NCBI GenBank assembly: GCA_963971225.1
Contig: OZ020269.1
Location: 2,666,001-2,730,000, forward strand
Length of the DNA: 64,000 nucleotides
Reading direction: 5' to 3'
Source: Melieria omissa
Taxonomy: Eukaryota > Arthropoda > Insecta > Diptera > Ulidiidae
The notes under the pieces were generated by a model. The model was not told the origin of the DNA. It searched no databases and was given only the letters and a program-made list of their open reading frames with translations. The position numbers were made by a program, and so were the translations under genes. Shown piece after piece: positions 1 to 10,821 of the stretch. Each line of letters begins with the position of its first letter. The stretch's first letter is position 1.

Positions 1-978
1 AAGCTTAGTGGCGTAAAGCGTAAAGCAGGCCCCATCAGCGCCGCCATCTTTCACGAATCAGACACGGCACTCGTATCCTCTTCCACCATTCTCGGCACAC
101 ACTTGAGATATACTCTAATTTCAGTAACACGGCATTTGAGCTCTGCGCCTCCGCTTGTTCTCCTATTTCGAACAAATGACACCTAACAAGACAGCGCCTT
201 GCATGGTATGTGCCGGACATCCTAATGCATAAACACTCGTACAAGCTCACCGGCGGACAGTTGATGCGAATGAGCGCAAACGGACAGACCGACTAGCGCA
301 CTAAAGATTGCAGAACTGATAGAAGCACTGCTTCGGCTCGAAAGGGGATACCTGATCAATGTGTGCGTCTGCCGCATGTGCCCAATAGATCGGAATTCGA
401 ATTCGAATCGTGGCACCTATAAATTTCATAGATAACAGCAACGACACGCAGCATTGGTGATCTGAGAGGCAGATACTCGGCAAGATACCAACGACGCAAT
501 CAGAAAGCTCAGCATTCTAGTTCGTGACATGGTAGTTTTGAAAACGACAAAAGTGTGCAAAGTCAAGTTCTGGTTTAGGTTTACTGAGTATCTGCGTTTA
601 TGAAATGCATTATAAAAATCACCGTAACCGCTTATCACACAAACATTTGGAAGTCTTGCCGCATAAAAAGTGTTACATGTTAATTGTATAATTTTTTCAA
701 ATTAACATATTAAAGCCAAGTAAATTGAGTACCAAATTTTTTTTCAGTGCTTTCTCGCTTGGTTGTGTTAGTGCCAATCGACCAGTGTTGACTAATCGGC
801 GTCGTTGCGGTAGCAGATGATGACCATTCTGCTCTAGAAGATCACAATTAGAACTAAATTTGTGTTAATGCGCAACTGCCAAGGTAAATTCCGATCGACT
901 TCTGTTATATGCTGCCTGTAATGCTTAGCACCGCGCTGCGACTCGTCTTATCACGCATTTGTATCGCGCAGTTCTAAC
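1..978. other. No gene seen; intergenic or grh intron DNA
   Basis: I see no coding exon, RNA gene or clear repeat here. All reading frames are short and lack recognisable motifs. Because the grh coding exon at 7890-9091 ends in a splice donor facing this way, the stretch is probably intron of grh on the minus strand. That is inference: no acceptor or grh coding sequence continuing the exon is visible between 1 and 7889. Confidence 0.5.
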
Positions 979-983
979 CGTCG

Positions 984-2599
984 CACAGTGGGGTAATTGA
1001 TGCCGAAAGTGCCGATTAATTCCCCCAGGCTATTTAGATATGAAATAACTATTAAGTTTAGTTAATTGAACATTATAAAGTAAAAAACAAATGTTTTTGG
1101 GTATACTTTAGTGGACATTTTTTTAAGAAACTGTAAAAAACTAACATAGTAAAAAAAAAATTTGAAAAATGAAATTTAAGTTGAACAGTTTAATTAAAAC
1201 ATTTCATCGCCGTCTCTTGCAGCCAATTTAGTTTCATCATTAAAATCATCATTATCATCATCATCATAATCTTCATCAGCATCATAATCATCACCGTCAC
1301 CATTATCATCATTCGTCATTATTGTCAACTCCATAGCATCTTTGGGCATATACTGCACTGTTTTTTTTGGCAATTTTCTTATTTCGTCATTGACTCTTTC
1401 TTTTTCGTTTTTAGAAACTGCTGCAGATTCCTTGATGAATTCAATTTTTAACGGCCTACAAAATCGTGTAGATGCGGGTCGCGGGTTTTGCCATATAATT
1501 TTGTTTCCACAAAACATTCGAAGTGGAACAATTTTGAAAACACGCAATAAACACATTTTCAGTTTTGGCTTAATTCTGGAGTTCAAGTTAATTTCTGAGC
1601 TTTCCTGTATTCATAGACCTATAGTAGAATTTTATGGCGAATATTTTCGTGATACATTTTGTCCTTAAAAAGTTCTGTTTTACAGGACATTTTTGACATT
1701 TTAGAAAAAAGGGTCAAATTGACCCATATAAATAGCAGCTACAGGGTTAAAGTACTCCACAAAAATGTTCCTCGTAGTGTTTTACACCTAATTGCTGAAC
1801 ACATCATTTACATAAAATGTGATGTTACATAGTTTTCGTATGCCGAATCACCATAAGAATGCGCGAAAAGGGGAAAACTTTGACCCCCCCTAAAAAAAAA
1901 TTCAGACGTAAACTTTCAAAACGCCGATACACGTATATTTTTTTTTTGCCCCCTCTACCAGAACCCGTTGTCAGAACCTTGTTATTTTGAAAAAAATTTG
2001 ATTTTGTTGTGCAGTGTCATCAATTTCGTTTGCACAATGCATGCATGAGGCCCTTGGCTGCGCACACAAAAATCGAAATGCTGGAAAAGTGCGCAACATC
2101 GCGCAACTTTTTTTTTTCATAAAATGTTACTGAAATATCTAAGCTATACGCTAAGGAAAACAGTTTTGCCCGACCTCACAAGACTCACAACTATATGTCT
2201 ATGAAAAGGTAAAAAATTAGACAATTATTATGCTTTTAAACAAAAAATTAAATGAAATACTTATAAACATTTTTAAACAAAACCAAATACACATTGCATT
2301 GCTGAAATACCTGAACATGAAGGCTGCATCATTAATTTTTCAATATTTTTTCAAATTCACACAAAGAAATCGTTTTTAAGTGACGACAAAAACACGTTTA
2401 TCGCTGTGCGCACAAAAACTGAAAATAAATGTCAACTTTCAGAGTGCTTTGCGGGAAAACGGTAAACTATTTTGCAACAACTCTTTCACATAGTGATACA
2501 GAATTTTATCCCCTTTATCCCGGTATCAAAAACATAGTTGTATCTTGATTTTTCATTTTTGAATTAATCGGCACTTTACTTATATATTACCCCACTGTG
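984..2599. mobile_element. Transib-like DNA transposon, degenerate
   Basis: The ends are CACAGTGGGG (984-993) and its exact reverse complement (2590-2599), inside longer imperfect inverted repeats that share GTGCCGATTAATTC. The flanking 5-bp repeat is CGTCG at 979-983 and 2600-2604. A CACWRTG heptamer start with a GC-rich 5-bp duplication is the hallmark of Transib, the superfamily related to RAG1. The interior carries a transposase remnant on the minus strand (1194-1586) and otherwise AT-rich sequence with runs of T. At 1616 bp it is far shorter than an autonomous Transib (about 3 kb), so it is a non-autonomous relic. Family assignment rests on termini, duplication and the short protein motif. 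Confidence 0.68.
1194..1586 (-). pseudogene. Transposase remnant, probably Transib (RAG1-core-like)
   Basis: An open stretch of 130 codons on the minus strand. Residues 27-52 read CGNKIIWQNPRPASTRFCRP followed by LKIEF and IKE. I associate the pattern STRFCRP then hydrophobics and KE with the region before the catalytic zinc-binding part of Transib transposases; this is from memory and not checked by alignment. After residue 90 the frame runs into an Asp-rich tract encoded by a degenerate ATC trinucleotide repeat (about 1238-1315), so the catalytic region is missing or destroyed. A piggyBac N-terminal fragment is the alternative reading, but the element ends (CACAGTG, CGTCG duplication) favour Transib. 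Confidence 0.5.
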
Positions 2600-2604
2600 C
2601 GTCG

Positions 2605-3230
2605 CACATCCTTTTCATCATCACTGGCAGAACTTTACACCGCTCGCTGTACGAAAGATGAAAAGCGTGCAGCGTGCCTCAACATGTGGATGCAGTCACA
2701 AGCCAGCGTTTCATTTCGTCTCCCCCCCCGACCATAACCAGACAGATGCGCCTGTGGACATGTGCATGCCGCATCCGCCGGTTTCGTGTACCACAGCTTC
2801 TCTCAGCCGGTATTTGCCACATGCGGAAATGTAATCTTACCCGTTATTTATGGACGTTCGCTCGGCTCTGGGACACCATTGTTGCTGCAGCATTAAGCAT
2901 GTATGTATATATGTATGTATGTATGTATGTACATACATACCGCGACCATTCGCTCGCCTGATGAGGTATAGCGCACTCGCCTCGCTGTCTAACGGTTCCC
3001 CATTAGATTAATTTCTATAAACATTTTTATAGCCGGCGACGCGCAGTGCTCATCGCCATGCAAAGACTGCATAAATGCTGCTGATGGAAATTCGGGGAGG
3101 CTAAGCTCAGAACTAATTCTTTATTGAAATCTACATATGGTACGTAAATATTTTGGTTGCTTTTCAACGTTTACAACAAAGTAGAAACCCGAAACGTTTT
3201 TTAAATGTTTAACTACATACATACATACAT
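2605..3230. other. No gene; ATGT and TACA microsatellites
   Basis: No coding potential recognised. It contains an ATGT/ACAT microsatellite at about 2897-2940 and a TACA run at about 3215-3230 which forms the left border of the LINE fragment that follows. Confidence 0.6.
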
Positions 3231-4040
3231 GTAATGTAATGTAATGTAATGATAATGGGTAGGGACAATGCCCTTGCGCACTGCAACCTAGTAGGTTTAT
3301 TGTGCCCCTTGAATCATCTGGTGTTTTATGTGCTCAGGTATTGAATCAGACCTTTCTGCGATATTTGCATCAGGTCCTCATCACCGAGAATATGTTTCCC
3401 TAGAAACTTTGCACGTCTGTGCTCGCTCGTGTTTCATCGACCTCATTGCAGTATCTGCATGTTTTGTCGACGACCAAGCCAAGTTTGTGGAGGTGGTAGT
3501 TACAAGAATAGTGGCCGGTTAGAGCGCCACATAGGATTTTGAGTTGTCTTCTGCTAAGAAGTATAGCAGATTTAGCTCGTTTTGTGTTAAAGTTTAGGAA
3601 TCTTTTCGAGTGCCGTAGTCCCTCAATATTATTCCAGTATTTTTGTTTTTGTTTCTGGATCCATTTGTGGATGTCCTGTTTTAGGTCGGTTTTACCGAAT
3701 CCAAACATCGGGCCCGGCCCTATGAATGGGCTTTCTGCACCATTTTTAGCTTGTGTGTCTGCCCTTTCGTTGCCATCATGGCCCTCATGCCCAGGAATCC
3801 AGACGAGCACAACCCTGTTCTGGGTCCCTAGGGCGTTGAGTTCCTTGTGGCATTCAAGCAGGATTTTTGATGTGTAGGAGTAGCTGTCAAGTGCTTTTAG
3901 AACTGACAGACTATCCGAAAGTATGGTGAACGTTGTTCCTTGAGGGTGCATTTTAGCAATTGTTCGAACTGCCTCATATATTGCATAGAGTTCAGCTTGA
4001 AATATTGAGGTATTGTAGCTCATCGGAAGAGCTAAGTTGA
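3231..4040 (-). mobile_element. LINE 3' fragment with RNase H domain
   Basis: Reading on the minus strand from about 4040 down, a retrotransposon RNase H domain is visible: FQAELYAIYEAVR, then TILSDSLSVLKAL, then WIPGHEGHDGNERADTQAK, followed by a spacer and a C-terminal Cys motif (CRYCNEVDE) typical of LINE ORF2 ends. The frame degenerates after that Cys pair. The untranslated tail ends in a repeated CATTA motif (3231-3256), a LINE-like 3' end. The upstream part, including the first catalytic Asp and the reverse transcriptase, is absent, so this is a 5'-truncated insertion. It lies between TACA repeats, hiding any target duplication. I, LOA and R1-related clades carry this RNase H; I cannot choose among them. 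Confidence 0.85.
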
Positions 4041-4494
4041 TACATACATACATACTAGGCATCGCAATCCCGGGATCCCGGACTTTTTCCAGTCCCGAAA
4101 ATCCCGGGATTCAAATCCTTTAATCCCGAAAATCCCGGGATTAAAGGATTTGAATCCCGGGATTTTCGGGATTGCAAAAGATGCTTCAAAGTTCGAATAA
4201 AATAAATTTAAAAGCACAAAAACCCAATTCCTTATCTGAATGAGGAGGGAGGGAATAAAGGGCGTCTTTTGCAAAAGGCTTATAATTATTTACTAAGCAT
4301 TCAACCAGCAAGTGTTGAATCTGAAAGATGTTTTCTCGCAGCAGGGTTTATTTGCAATAAATTTCGCTCTAGATTAGAGGGAAAAACACTTAATGCCTTA
4401 GTATTTTTAAGATCTCAGTTTTTAGTTAATCAAAACGCTTAACTTTTTTATCGAAATAATCGAAGTAAAACTAAAAGTACATACAAATAAACTA

Positions 4495-5578
4495 TTAGGT
4501 GTACAACTTTGCTTCCGCCGTTTTTTTTTCCAAAATTTAAAGCTTTATTGCGAAAAAGTGCTTACAGATGTATTATTCAAAGTATTGTCCGTCGCAGGCA
4601 GCCGCCGTGGCTCAGTTGGTTAGTGCGCGGTCCAACGAGTCGCATGCAGAGCGACGCAAGATCGAATACTGCATGTAGTAACACCTAAAAAAAATAACGG
4701 AAAACTCGTTTTCTCTTTCGGTGGCTGTCCTCTCAGCTGGAAATGGCAAACCTCTGAGAGTAAAACTTGCCTATGAAAAAGCTCCCAACCTGCCGTTCGG
4801 AACCGGCATAAAACTGTAGGTCCCTTCCACCCGCGTACAAAATTCACACGCACAACACGGGTGGTTGCGGGAAGCTAGGCCTTAGTCTCGCGTAAGCGGG
4901 CTGTCGTGCCAATCAATTAAAAATTGTCCGTCGCTAGCGACAACTTTCTCCCATCTTTCCGGCAAATTTCGGATCCCGGCTCGAAAAAAGGAGTCCTCTT
5001 TTGACGCTATCCATGAAGCAATCCATTTTTCCAATTCTTCGAAGGATTGAAAATGTTGATCTGCCAGGCCGTGTGCCATCGAACGGAATAGGTGGAAGTC
5101 AGAAGGGGCGACATCTGGGGAATACGGCGGGTGGGGCAAGACTTCCCATTTCAGCGTTTCCAGGTACTTTTTGACCACTTTTGCGACGTGAGGCCGAGCA
5201 TTGTCGTGTAGGAGGATGACTTTGTCATGTCGAAATCACCATTTTTAAAACGTTGAAACTACTCCCGACACGTTCTTTCACTCAGAGCAGCATCACCGTA
5301 AGTTTCTGAGAGCATTCGATGCGCTTCAGCTGCATTTTTTTTTCGAATTGTAACAGAAAAGTAAAACTTCCCGCAAATGGCGAGAATTGGGCACATAAAC
5401 GGACATTTTCGAGCGTGAATAATACGAAAACAAGAACAACTGTCACTGAAACGGCGATGACAATTCGTTAGGCAGTGTCCACACTCACTTTAAAGGCATT
5501 ACCATCTATGTATTACAACTAGCCTCAGCCGGTACAGCCACCTATCGGAAAACGGCGGAAGCAAAGTTGTACACCTGA
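4495..5578 (-). mobile_element. Internally deleted mariner, interrupted by SINE
   Basis: The inverted ends TTAGGTGTACAACTTTGC (4495) and GCAAAGTTGTACACCTGA (to 5578) are flanked by TA (4493-4494, 5579-5580). On the minus strand, 5178-4882 encodes the mariner C-terminal region with HPPYSPDVAPSDFHLF, which holds the last catalytic Asp; the LHDNARPH block lies just upstream in another frame. The N-terminal helix-turn-helix region is at about 5470-5240. The middle, including the first catalytic Asp, is missing, and the same junction occurs in the copy at 61332-62074. Removing the SINE and its 12-bp duplication leaves 745 bp versus 743 bp for that copy. Confidence 0.92.
4596..4922 (+). repeat. tRNA-derived SINE, full length, 12-bp target duplication
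   Basis: The head GCCGCCGTGGCTCAGTTGG resembles a tRNA A box, and GATCGAATAC about 50 bp further resembles a B box, so RNA polymerase III transcription is likely. The body is about 325 bp and ends with TGTCGTGCCAATCAATTAAAA. The mariner sequence ATTGTCCGTCGC is duplicated at 4584-4595 and 4923-4934, proving retroposition into the mariner. Three further copies lie in the window (12021-12177, 17672-17876, 55901-56243). Reading frames inside it are incidental. Confidence 0.92.
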
Positions 5579-6050
5579 TATTTTATTTTTTTTTAGCAAA
5601 TATGCATATATATGTACTTTATGATACATGTTATGCAAAGCAATAAGTTATGTTTAAGTGTCATTTTTGGATAAAACAAAATGTTATCAAACTGAAGTTA
5701 AATGTCAAATGAAAAACTTTTAAGTTAAACAAAATGTGATTAAATTCAAGATTCAAAATCTTAAAACTACCCCAAATGTGATTAAACTGTGCCCATTTTT
5801 ATGGTCAATATATTATAAACAAGTACTTATGCAATTTGGTTCAATTGTTTTATTTAAAAAATGTGTTATTTGAATCCCGGGATTTAACTTTTCAATCCCG
5901 AAAATCCCGGGATCGCAAAATGGCAAAAAATTGCGATCCCTTATACATACATACTAGGCATCGCAATCCCGGGATCCCGGAATCCCGGACATTTTCCAAA
6001 GATTTCGGGATTGCAAAAGATGCTTCAAAGTTCAAATGAAATACATTTAA

Positions 6051-6568
6051 CCCTTTCGGTACTTCTTTTTGTTTTTAACTTTGAAAATGATTCTTTTCCA
6101 TTTTATTACTGTTTAAGCCTACATAATGAATAATCAAAAGTCATTTTTTAAAATATTGTTCGAAAAAGTTGCTTTTGGGCATCATGAAATATGGCATATT
6201 AAGAAATAAAAAAAATCGTACAGCCTTAGTGAACTATATTTGGGATCTAACTTTTTTTACACTTACTAAAGCAATAAATACCTACTAGATTACTCACATA
6301 TACCTATAAAATAAATTGATTTTTGTAATAGAATAAATAAAAGTACGAAGTGACCTCTTTTGGTAAAATACGCAGCTCGATAGGACTGCGCACTTTCTGA
6401 ACCCTTACAATTTACTTGGTACACTAATCAAAATATTTGTTTCATTATTTGGTATAAAAACCTTCAGAGAAAAATACAAAAATTTCAAAATATAGTATCC
6501 ACAAGTTTTTGACCTAAAACAGGCACTAAAAAGAGACTATGCCATATGGCATAGAATAACCGAAAGGG
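6051..6568. mobile_element. piggyBac-like MITE at TTAA, inside hAT copy 2
   Basis: The ends are CCCTTTCGGT (6051) and ACCGAAAGGG (to 6568), with TTAA on each side (6047-6050 and 6569-6572). Copy 1 of the host hAT has the uninterrupted sequence AAATTTAAAAGCAC at this point, so the empty site is visible. No coding capacity. TTAA duplication with CCC ends is the piggyBac signature; related ends occur at 18623, 23269 (right end) and 33219. Confidence 0.85.
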
Positions 6569-6645
6569 TTAAAAGCACAAAAACCCAATTCCTTATCTGA
6601 GGGAGGAGGGAGGGGATAGAGGGCGTCTTTTGCAAAAGGCTTATA

Positions 6646-7113
6646 CAGTGCAAGCTCGATTTTCGCGACTAATTAAAAACCAGACCTGTCGCGAAAACCA
6701 AATTTTCGCGATAATAGAACCCAAATTTTTACTGAAAAATGTTATGTAATTTTTAAAATTAGAATTGTTTTTATTGATATATTTACAATTTAAACATTTT
6801 TAAAGAAATTGGAGATTTTGAGTTGTTTTTTTGGCAAATTATTTTTTAAAATAACAACTGAATCACGTAGTTCATATATTGCTGTTGTCGGCTTAAAAAT
6901 CCAAAAAGGTTAATATACGAAAATACGGAGATTTCCCATTTTTGGTTACAGACATTGTAATACAATTAAAAAAAAAGCAGATGAAAGTCGCTAAAATGGA
7001 ACCCGTTTTTCGTAAACTGTCGCGGTTATAGAACCTGCAATGTTAAAAACCAAGTCGTCACGATGACCGGGCCGTCGCGATAATGGGTAGTCGCGAATAC
7101 CGAGCTTGCACTA
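6646..7113. mobile_element. pogo-like MITE at TA, inside hAT copy 2
   Basis: The left end is CAGTGCAAGCTCG with CGCGACTA further in; the right end is TAGTCGCGAATACCGAGC then TTGCACTA. TA flanks at 6644-6645 and 7114-7115. Copy 1 reads GGCTTATAATTATTT across the site, so this is a precise TA insertion. The CAGT start and TA duplication suit pogo/Tc1-type elements. No transposase is present. The second terminal base differs between ends (C against T). Confidence 0.82.
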
Positions 7114-7309
7114 TAATTATTTAATAAGCGTTCAACCAACAAGTGTTGAATCTGAAAGATGTTTCTCTTCAGCAGGGTTTATTTGCAATAAATTTCGCTC
7201 TAGATTGGAGGACAAAACACTTAATTCCTTAGTATTTTTGAGATCTCAGTTTTTAGTAATCAAAACGCTTAACTTTTTTATCGAAATAATCGAAGTAAAA
7301 CTAAAGTAA
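7106..7309 (+). pseudogene. hAT transposase C-terminal dimerisation fragment
   Basis: The conceptual protein contains PTSVESERCFSSAGFICNK and RSRLEDKTLNSLVFLRSQF, the signature of the hAT family dimerisation domain found at the extreme C terminus of hAT transposases. Nothing upstream of it survives because a pogo-like MITE ends at 7113, just before it. The same segment, frameshifted, is in copy 1 at about 4290-4440. Confidence 0.85.
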
Positions 7310-7713
7310 AAGTACAAACAAATTAACTAATTTTTTTAATCAAATATGCATAGATATGCACTTTATGATACATCTGTTGCAAATCAATAAGTTATGTTTA
7401 AGTGCCATTTTTGGATAAAACAAAATGTTATCAAACTGAAGTTAAATGTTAAATGAAAAACTTTTAAGCTAAACAAAATGTTATTAAATTCAAGATAAAA
7501 AATATTAAAACTACCCCAAATGTGATTAAACTGTGTGCATTTTTATGGTAAATATATTATAAACAAGTATTTACGCAATTTTAGAAAATTGTTTTATTTA
7601 AAAAATTTGTTATATGAACCGGGATTAAATCCCGGGATCCCGGGATTTGACTTTTCAATCCCGAAAATCCCGGGATCGCAAAATGGCAAACAATTGCGAT
7701 CCCTAATACATGC

Positions 7714-7889
7714 ATATATAGTATGCGTAGGTATATCAAATGGTATCAAAAAAACGTTTTCAATCTAAATGCCTCACCGGACATCGATGTTAAGTATTAA
7801 ATGTAAAAGTTAAGCATTGAATGTTAAAATACAAATAGATATCTACTTTGTTGAGTTAATAAATTGCCATATCGTCCCACATCACTCAC
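7714..7889 (-). other. Start of the intron after the grh coding exon
   Basis: Short AT-rich stretch directly downstream (minus strand) of the grh exon. The donor GTGAGT occupies 7889-7884. No further coding sequence is seen here. Confidence 0.7.
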
Positions 7890-9091
7890 CTGTGCAAATG
7901 TCCATCGACGCCGGGCGGCATGGTTCCATCGGCAACTATGTATACCGGCTGTCCAGTTGTCGCCCCTGTTCCGGCATACTGAAGGCCTCCTTGCACCACC
8001 ACCTGCCCATCAGCAACCAAACCACTTAGGTCCCCGCCCGAGTAGATCTCGAGGCCCTTCTGGTCGGTGGTGGTCGTGTAAATAACGGTCTTATTGCCGT
8101 CGTTGTAAATCAGGTCAATGTGTTTGTCACTCGGATATATATCTGCGTCGAGCTTCGCAGGTACTGGCAAGAGCGGTAAATGTTTATTAGCTTCTGGGCC
8201 CGAAGTAGTGTAGATGATCTGCCCACTCTGGGCAATGGTTGGCTTTTTCTGGTCGTCATAGATGTCCACTTCGGTCTTGACCACGCCCTCGGAGTCATAG
8301 TGCTGCAGCATAGTTGCGTCCAGCGGTGATGTCTGATAGACCGCGTGATCGTTGGCTAACTTCTGCGCCTGGTTGAACATTGCCGTCGCCACGGCGTTGT
8401 CGCTAGGCATGAGTTTTGCTGGGTCGCTGACGATGCGCGTCAATATGTGCTCACCGGCCTCATTGCGTGATAAAATGTGGTGCTCGCCATTAATTATCTC
8501 GCGCGATATGATCTGCTGCTGCTCGCCATTTGGACCTACCACTCGTATTATTTGATTCTCGTCGAACTCGATCTTGGCCAGAGGTTGGTTTTCCGCAGCA
8601 GCAGCAGCCACCGCGGCTTGTTGCTGATTCAGTTGCGCGACCATCCGCGCATCGATGATCTGCTCATCCGACTCGGCCGTTCCAACGTTCGGCACTACCA
8701 CCTTGGGACTTTCGTAGATGAAAACAGCGTCTTTGTCATATAATTTAGACGAATCGGTATGAAGGTCCAGCACATTGACGTTCGTCATGGTGGCTAACTC
8801 TGGCTGGGGACTGTCCGGCGAGCGGTGCATGGCGTTGGTGGGGGAAATCTGAGGCAGGCCGTTGCTGACGGCGGAAGAAACAGCAGCCGATGCAGTTGTG
8901 GTAATGGTGGCAGAAATATTGCCAGCGTTGGTGCTTGTTGCAGATGCAGAAACGCTTTGTGGCGGAGAAGCGGATAAGGTGGACTCGTTCTGCGAGACAG
9001 CGGTGATGCGGTGCATAGCCGCAGCGTGCGTTTGTGGCAAACCAAGTTCGTTTGATGTGATGACACTGGTGGTCGCGGGGGATGATGACAT
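7890..9091 (-). CDS. grh: Grainyhead transcription factor, first coding exon (N-terminal ~400 aa)
   Basis: This exon encodes the N terminus of Grainyhead, the CP2/grainyhead-family nuclear transcription factor that controls epidermal barrier, wound response and neuroblast genes. Recognition rests on blocks I know from the Drosophila protein: TSVITSNEL near the start, MHRSPDSPQPELATMTNVNV, KIEFDENQIIRVVGPNGEQ, then ISREIINGEHHILSRNEAGE and HIDLIYNDG. The start is set at 9091 because SSSPATTSVITSNEL then aligns with the fly N terminus, although the frame stays open 22 codons further up. The exon ends at 7890 in CACAG before a perfect GTGAGT donor; the open phase (two bases) fits the next fly residues SGKLNGQ if a pyrimidine follows. 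The Ala/Gln-rich part is the activation region; the DNA-binding and dimerisation domains lie on exons beyond the window's left edge. Candidate acceptors upstream of the start are at 9267 and 9167. Confidence 0.95.
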
Positions 9092-10821
9092 TTTATGCCA
9101 GCGTTTCTTACGAATATATTTTTGTATAGAAAACGAATTTGTTTTTGTTGATTGCACTTGATAAAGACTGTAGTATATGCTAGCTTTGCTCGTATTGTTT
9201 CAACTCCTCTCTATTTCCAACTCTTTCACTTTGAGTCGGTTTTCCGCAATTGGAGTTTTTGTGGAATCTGGAAAACTGTTGTTGGATGACATGCCCAATT
9301 AAAGTCTCCCAATCATAAATATGGCTGCTGCGGATGTGGATGGTTCCAAATCGGAACGTGGCTGGATGTCTACTCTAAGTTAGTTTACTTAAAATATGGT
9401 TTACTTGTATGGATATAAAAAGGCACTTGAATCTCAGAATTATTGGATGGAATTCGTTGTTGTGTAACGCAAACGACGTTCTTTGTTCAAATTTCTCATA
9501 TGGCACTTAAGATCCTTCAGCTATTCTCAAACTATGGTTATAGCATACATCGCACTATCGTAAGCCCCAGCAGTGACTGCCATTGTTTCGGAGAGCCGGA
9601 ATGAGAGAGCGCGTCTGAAATTACCATAAAAAAATACATTGAAAAGTAAGATTTGTGAAGTTGCATGGAGTGGATTAAAATACGAAAACTCTACCAAGTA
9701 GATGAAAATGTGTGCAAGAAGCCGCAATATTTTAACATGTTTTCAAAATTGTCAATTGAAACAGAGCAAGTACCGTTATGTCTTAAGGTTTATATTAAAA
9801 TAGTGTTGTTTTTCAAGAATTGGGCATGCTGGGCATGGGCTTGGGCATGTAAGCACTGCGTCAAGTGTGTTAGTTGTTGTCGAGTGGATTGAGCAGTTTT
9901 TCGCCCTACAACAACTTTATGAACAACACAGTGACTTTAACATCCGGCGACGAACAATCTAGTAAAAAATATAAATACATAAACAAATTCAGCAGAACTG
10001 CGGTCATCCAGCAGAGTTCAAATTCCTAACGAACACAACAATAACAAATAACTCGTTTGCTCATTGCCACAAGCACACGCAGCATACCCTTACCCGTTTC
10101 AAGCTGGCTTACCCCGTTATACTCGTATTTGTGTTCTCTTTCTTTGTTTACTTCGTTTCTAGGACATTCGCCACACTCAATGCGCACGTCTGGCTGCGTC
10201 AAACCGTAAATGCCGTACTGGTTATAGCGTCATCAGCCAGCCGCAGTGGCAGCAGCGGGTTTGCCAATTTGACTGCATGGCTCATTCGCACACTCACTTA
10301 AGTTTCCTGTATTAGCATTGGATACGCAGCCAGGACGAGGCAGAGGCAGTCAGGTGAGCTTTCGGCTAAACTTCGGAAGCCACTGCCGGTGCACGCAATA
10401 GCTGCAGAGCCCACACGTGCTCGTCCAACTAGTTTATCCCCTTTCTAGATGCAAAGTGAGGTGAACAAGTTCAGCGTATTCGCATTAGCAGGGCCAGTTT
10501 TAACAATGAAATCCGTCAAATGGCCGCAAATACATTTTCCATTATCTCCCCCGCGTTCCAGCCACCATTTCGACTCTCATAAAGTGCGCAAAGCATCAGC
10601 TGCTGCAAACACTACTCACGAGCGGCAACGTTCCCTTCTGCCGGTGTCGTTTGCAATGACGTTTTCGGTGCCGGTGGTGCTGATGAATACCAAACGAGAA
10701 TGGAGCGTTTGTTTTGATTACTGTTTCCAATTAGCGTTCGCGTAAAATACGAGATAGAGTTAGAGAGCGGCACAAAATTACTCGTTTCAACCTGTTATCT
10801 AGGCTACACTGGATACAGGTA
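9092..10821 (-). promoter_or_regulatory. grh 5' flank: leader or intron, no other gene seen
   Basis: Immediately upstream (minus strand) of the grh start codon. The leader next to the ATG is A-rich. A pyrimidine-tract acceptor (TTTTCCAG, exon start about 9267) and a weaker one (CTACAG, about 9167) could join the coding exon to upstream untranslated exons. The rest, 9.3-10.8 kb, shows no coding motif on either strand. A regulatory role is inferred from position only. Confidence 0.4.

Larger units (their letters stand above)
4056..5942 (+). mobile_element. hAT-like element, tandem copy 1 (interrupted)
   Basis: The ends are TAGGCATCGCAATCCCGG (4056) and the complementary AATTGCGATCCCTT (to 5942). 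The 8-bp repeat ATACATAC flanks both sides (4048-4055 and 5943-5950), as expected for hAT. Sub-terminal ATCCCGGGAT palindromes are reiterated at both ends. Around 4290-4440 the plus strand encodes a frameshifted hAT C-terminal dimerisation segment matching copy 2. It is split by a mariner at 4495-5578; without that the core is about 0.8 kb, the same as copy 2 without its own insertions. Only the C-terminal part of a transposase remains. Confidence 0.82.
5955..7705 (+). mobile_element. hAT-like element, tandem copy 2 (two nested insertions)
   Basis: It starts TAGGCATCGCAATCCCGG at 5955 and ends AATTGCGATCCCTA at 7705, with flanks ATACATAC (5947-5954) and ATACATGC (7706-7713), 7 of 8 identical. 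It lies directly beside copy 1, sharing the TACA-rich spacer. Comparison with copy 1 shows two clean insertions: a TTAA element at 6051-6568 and a TA element at 6646-7113. Core length without them is about 0.76 kb. The plus strand at 7106-7309 keeps a readable hAT dimerisation domain. Confidence 0.83.

Noticed and set aside
1194..1320. Asp-rich acidic domain as a functional protein feature
   Set aside because: Encoded by a degenerate trinucleotide repeat that replaces transposase sequence.
4600..4680. Possible tRNA gene (A- and B-box-like words)
   Set aside because: It is the head of a dispersed SINE with a target duplication; I could not fold a complete cloverleaf.
4620..4853. 77-codon open frame that recurs at 56001-56222
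   Set aside because: Both lie wholly within SINE copies; the similarity is due to the repeat, not a protein.
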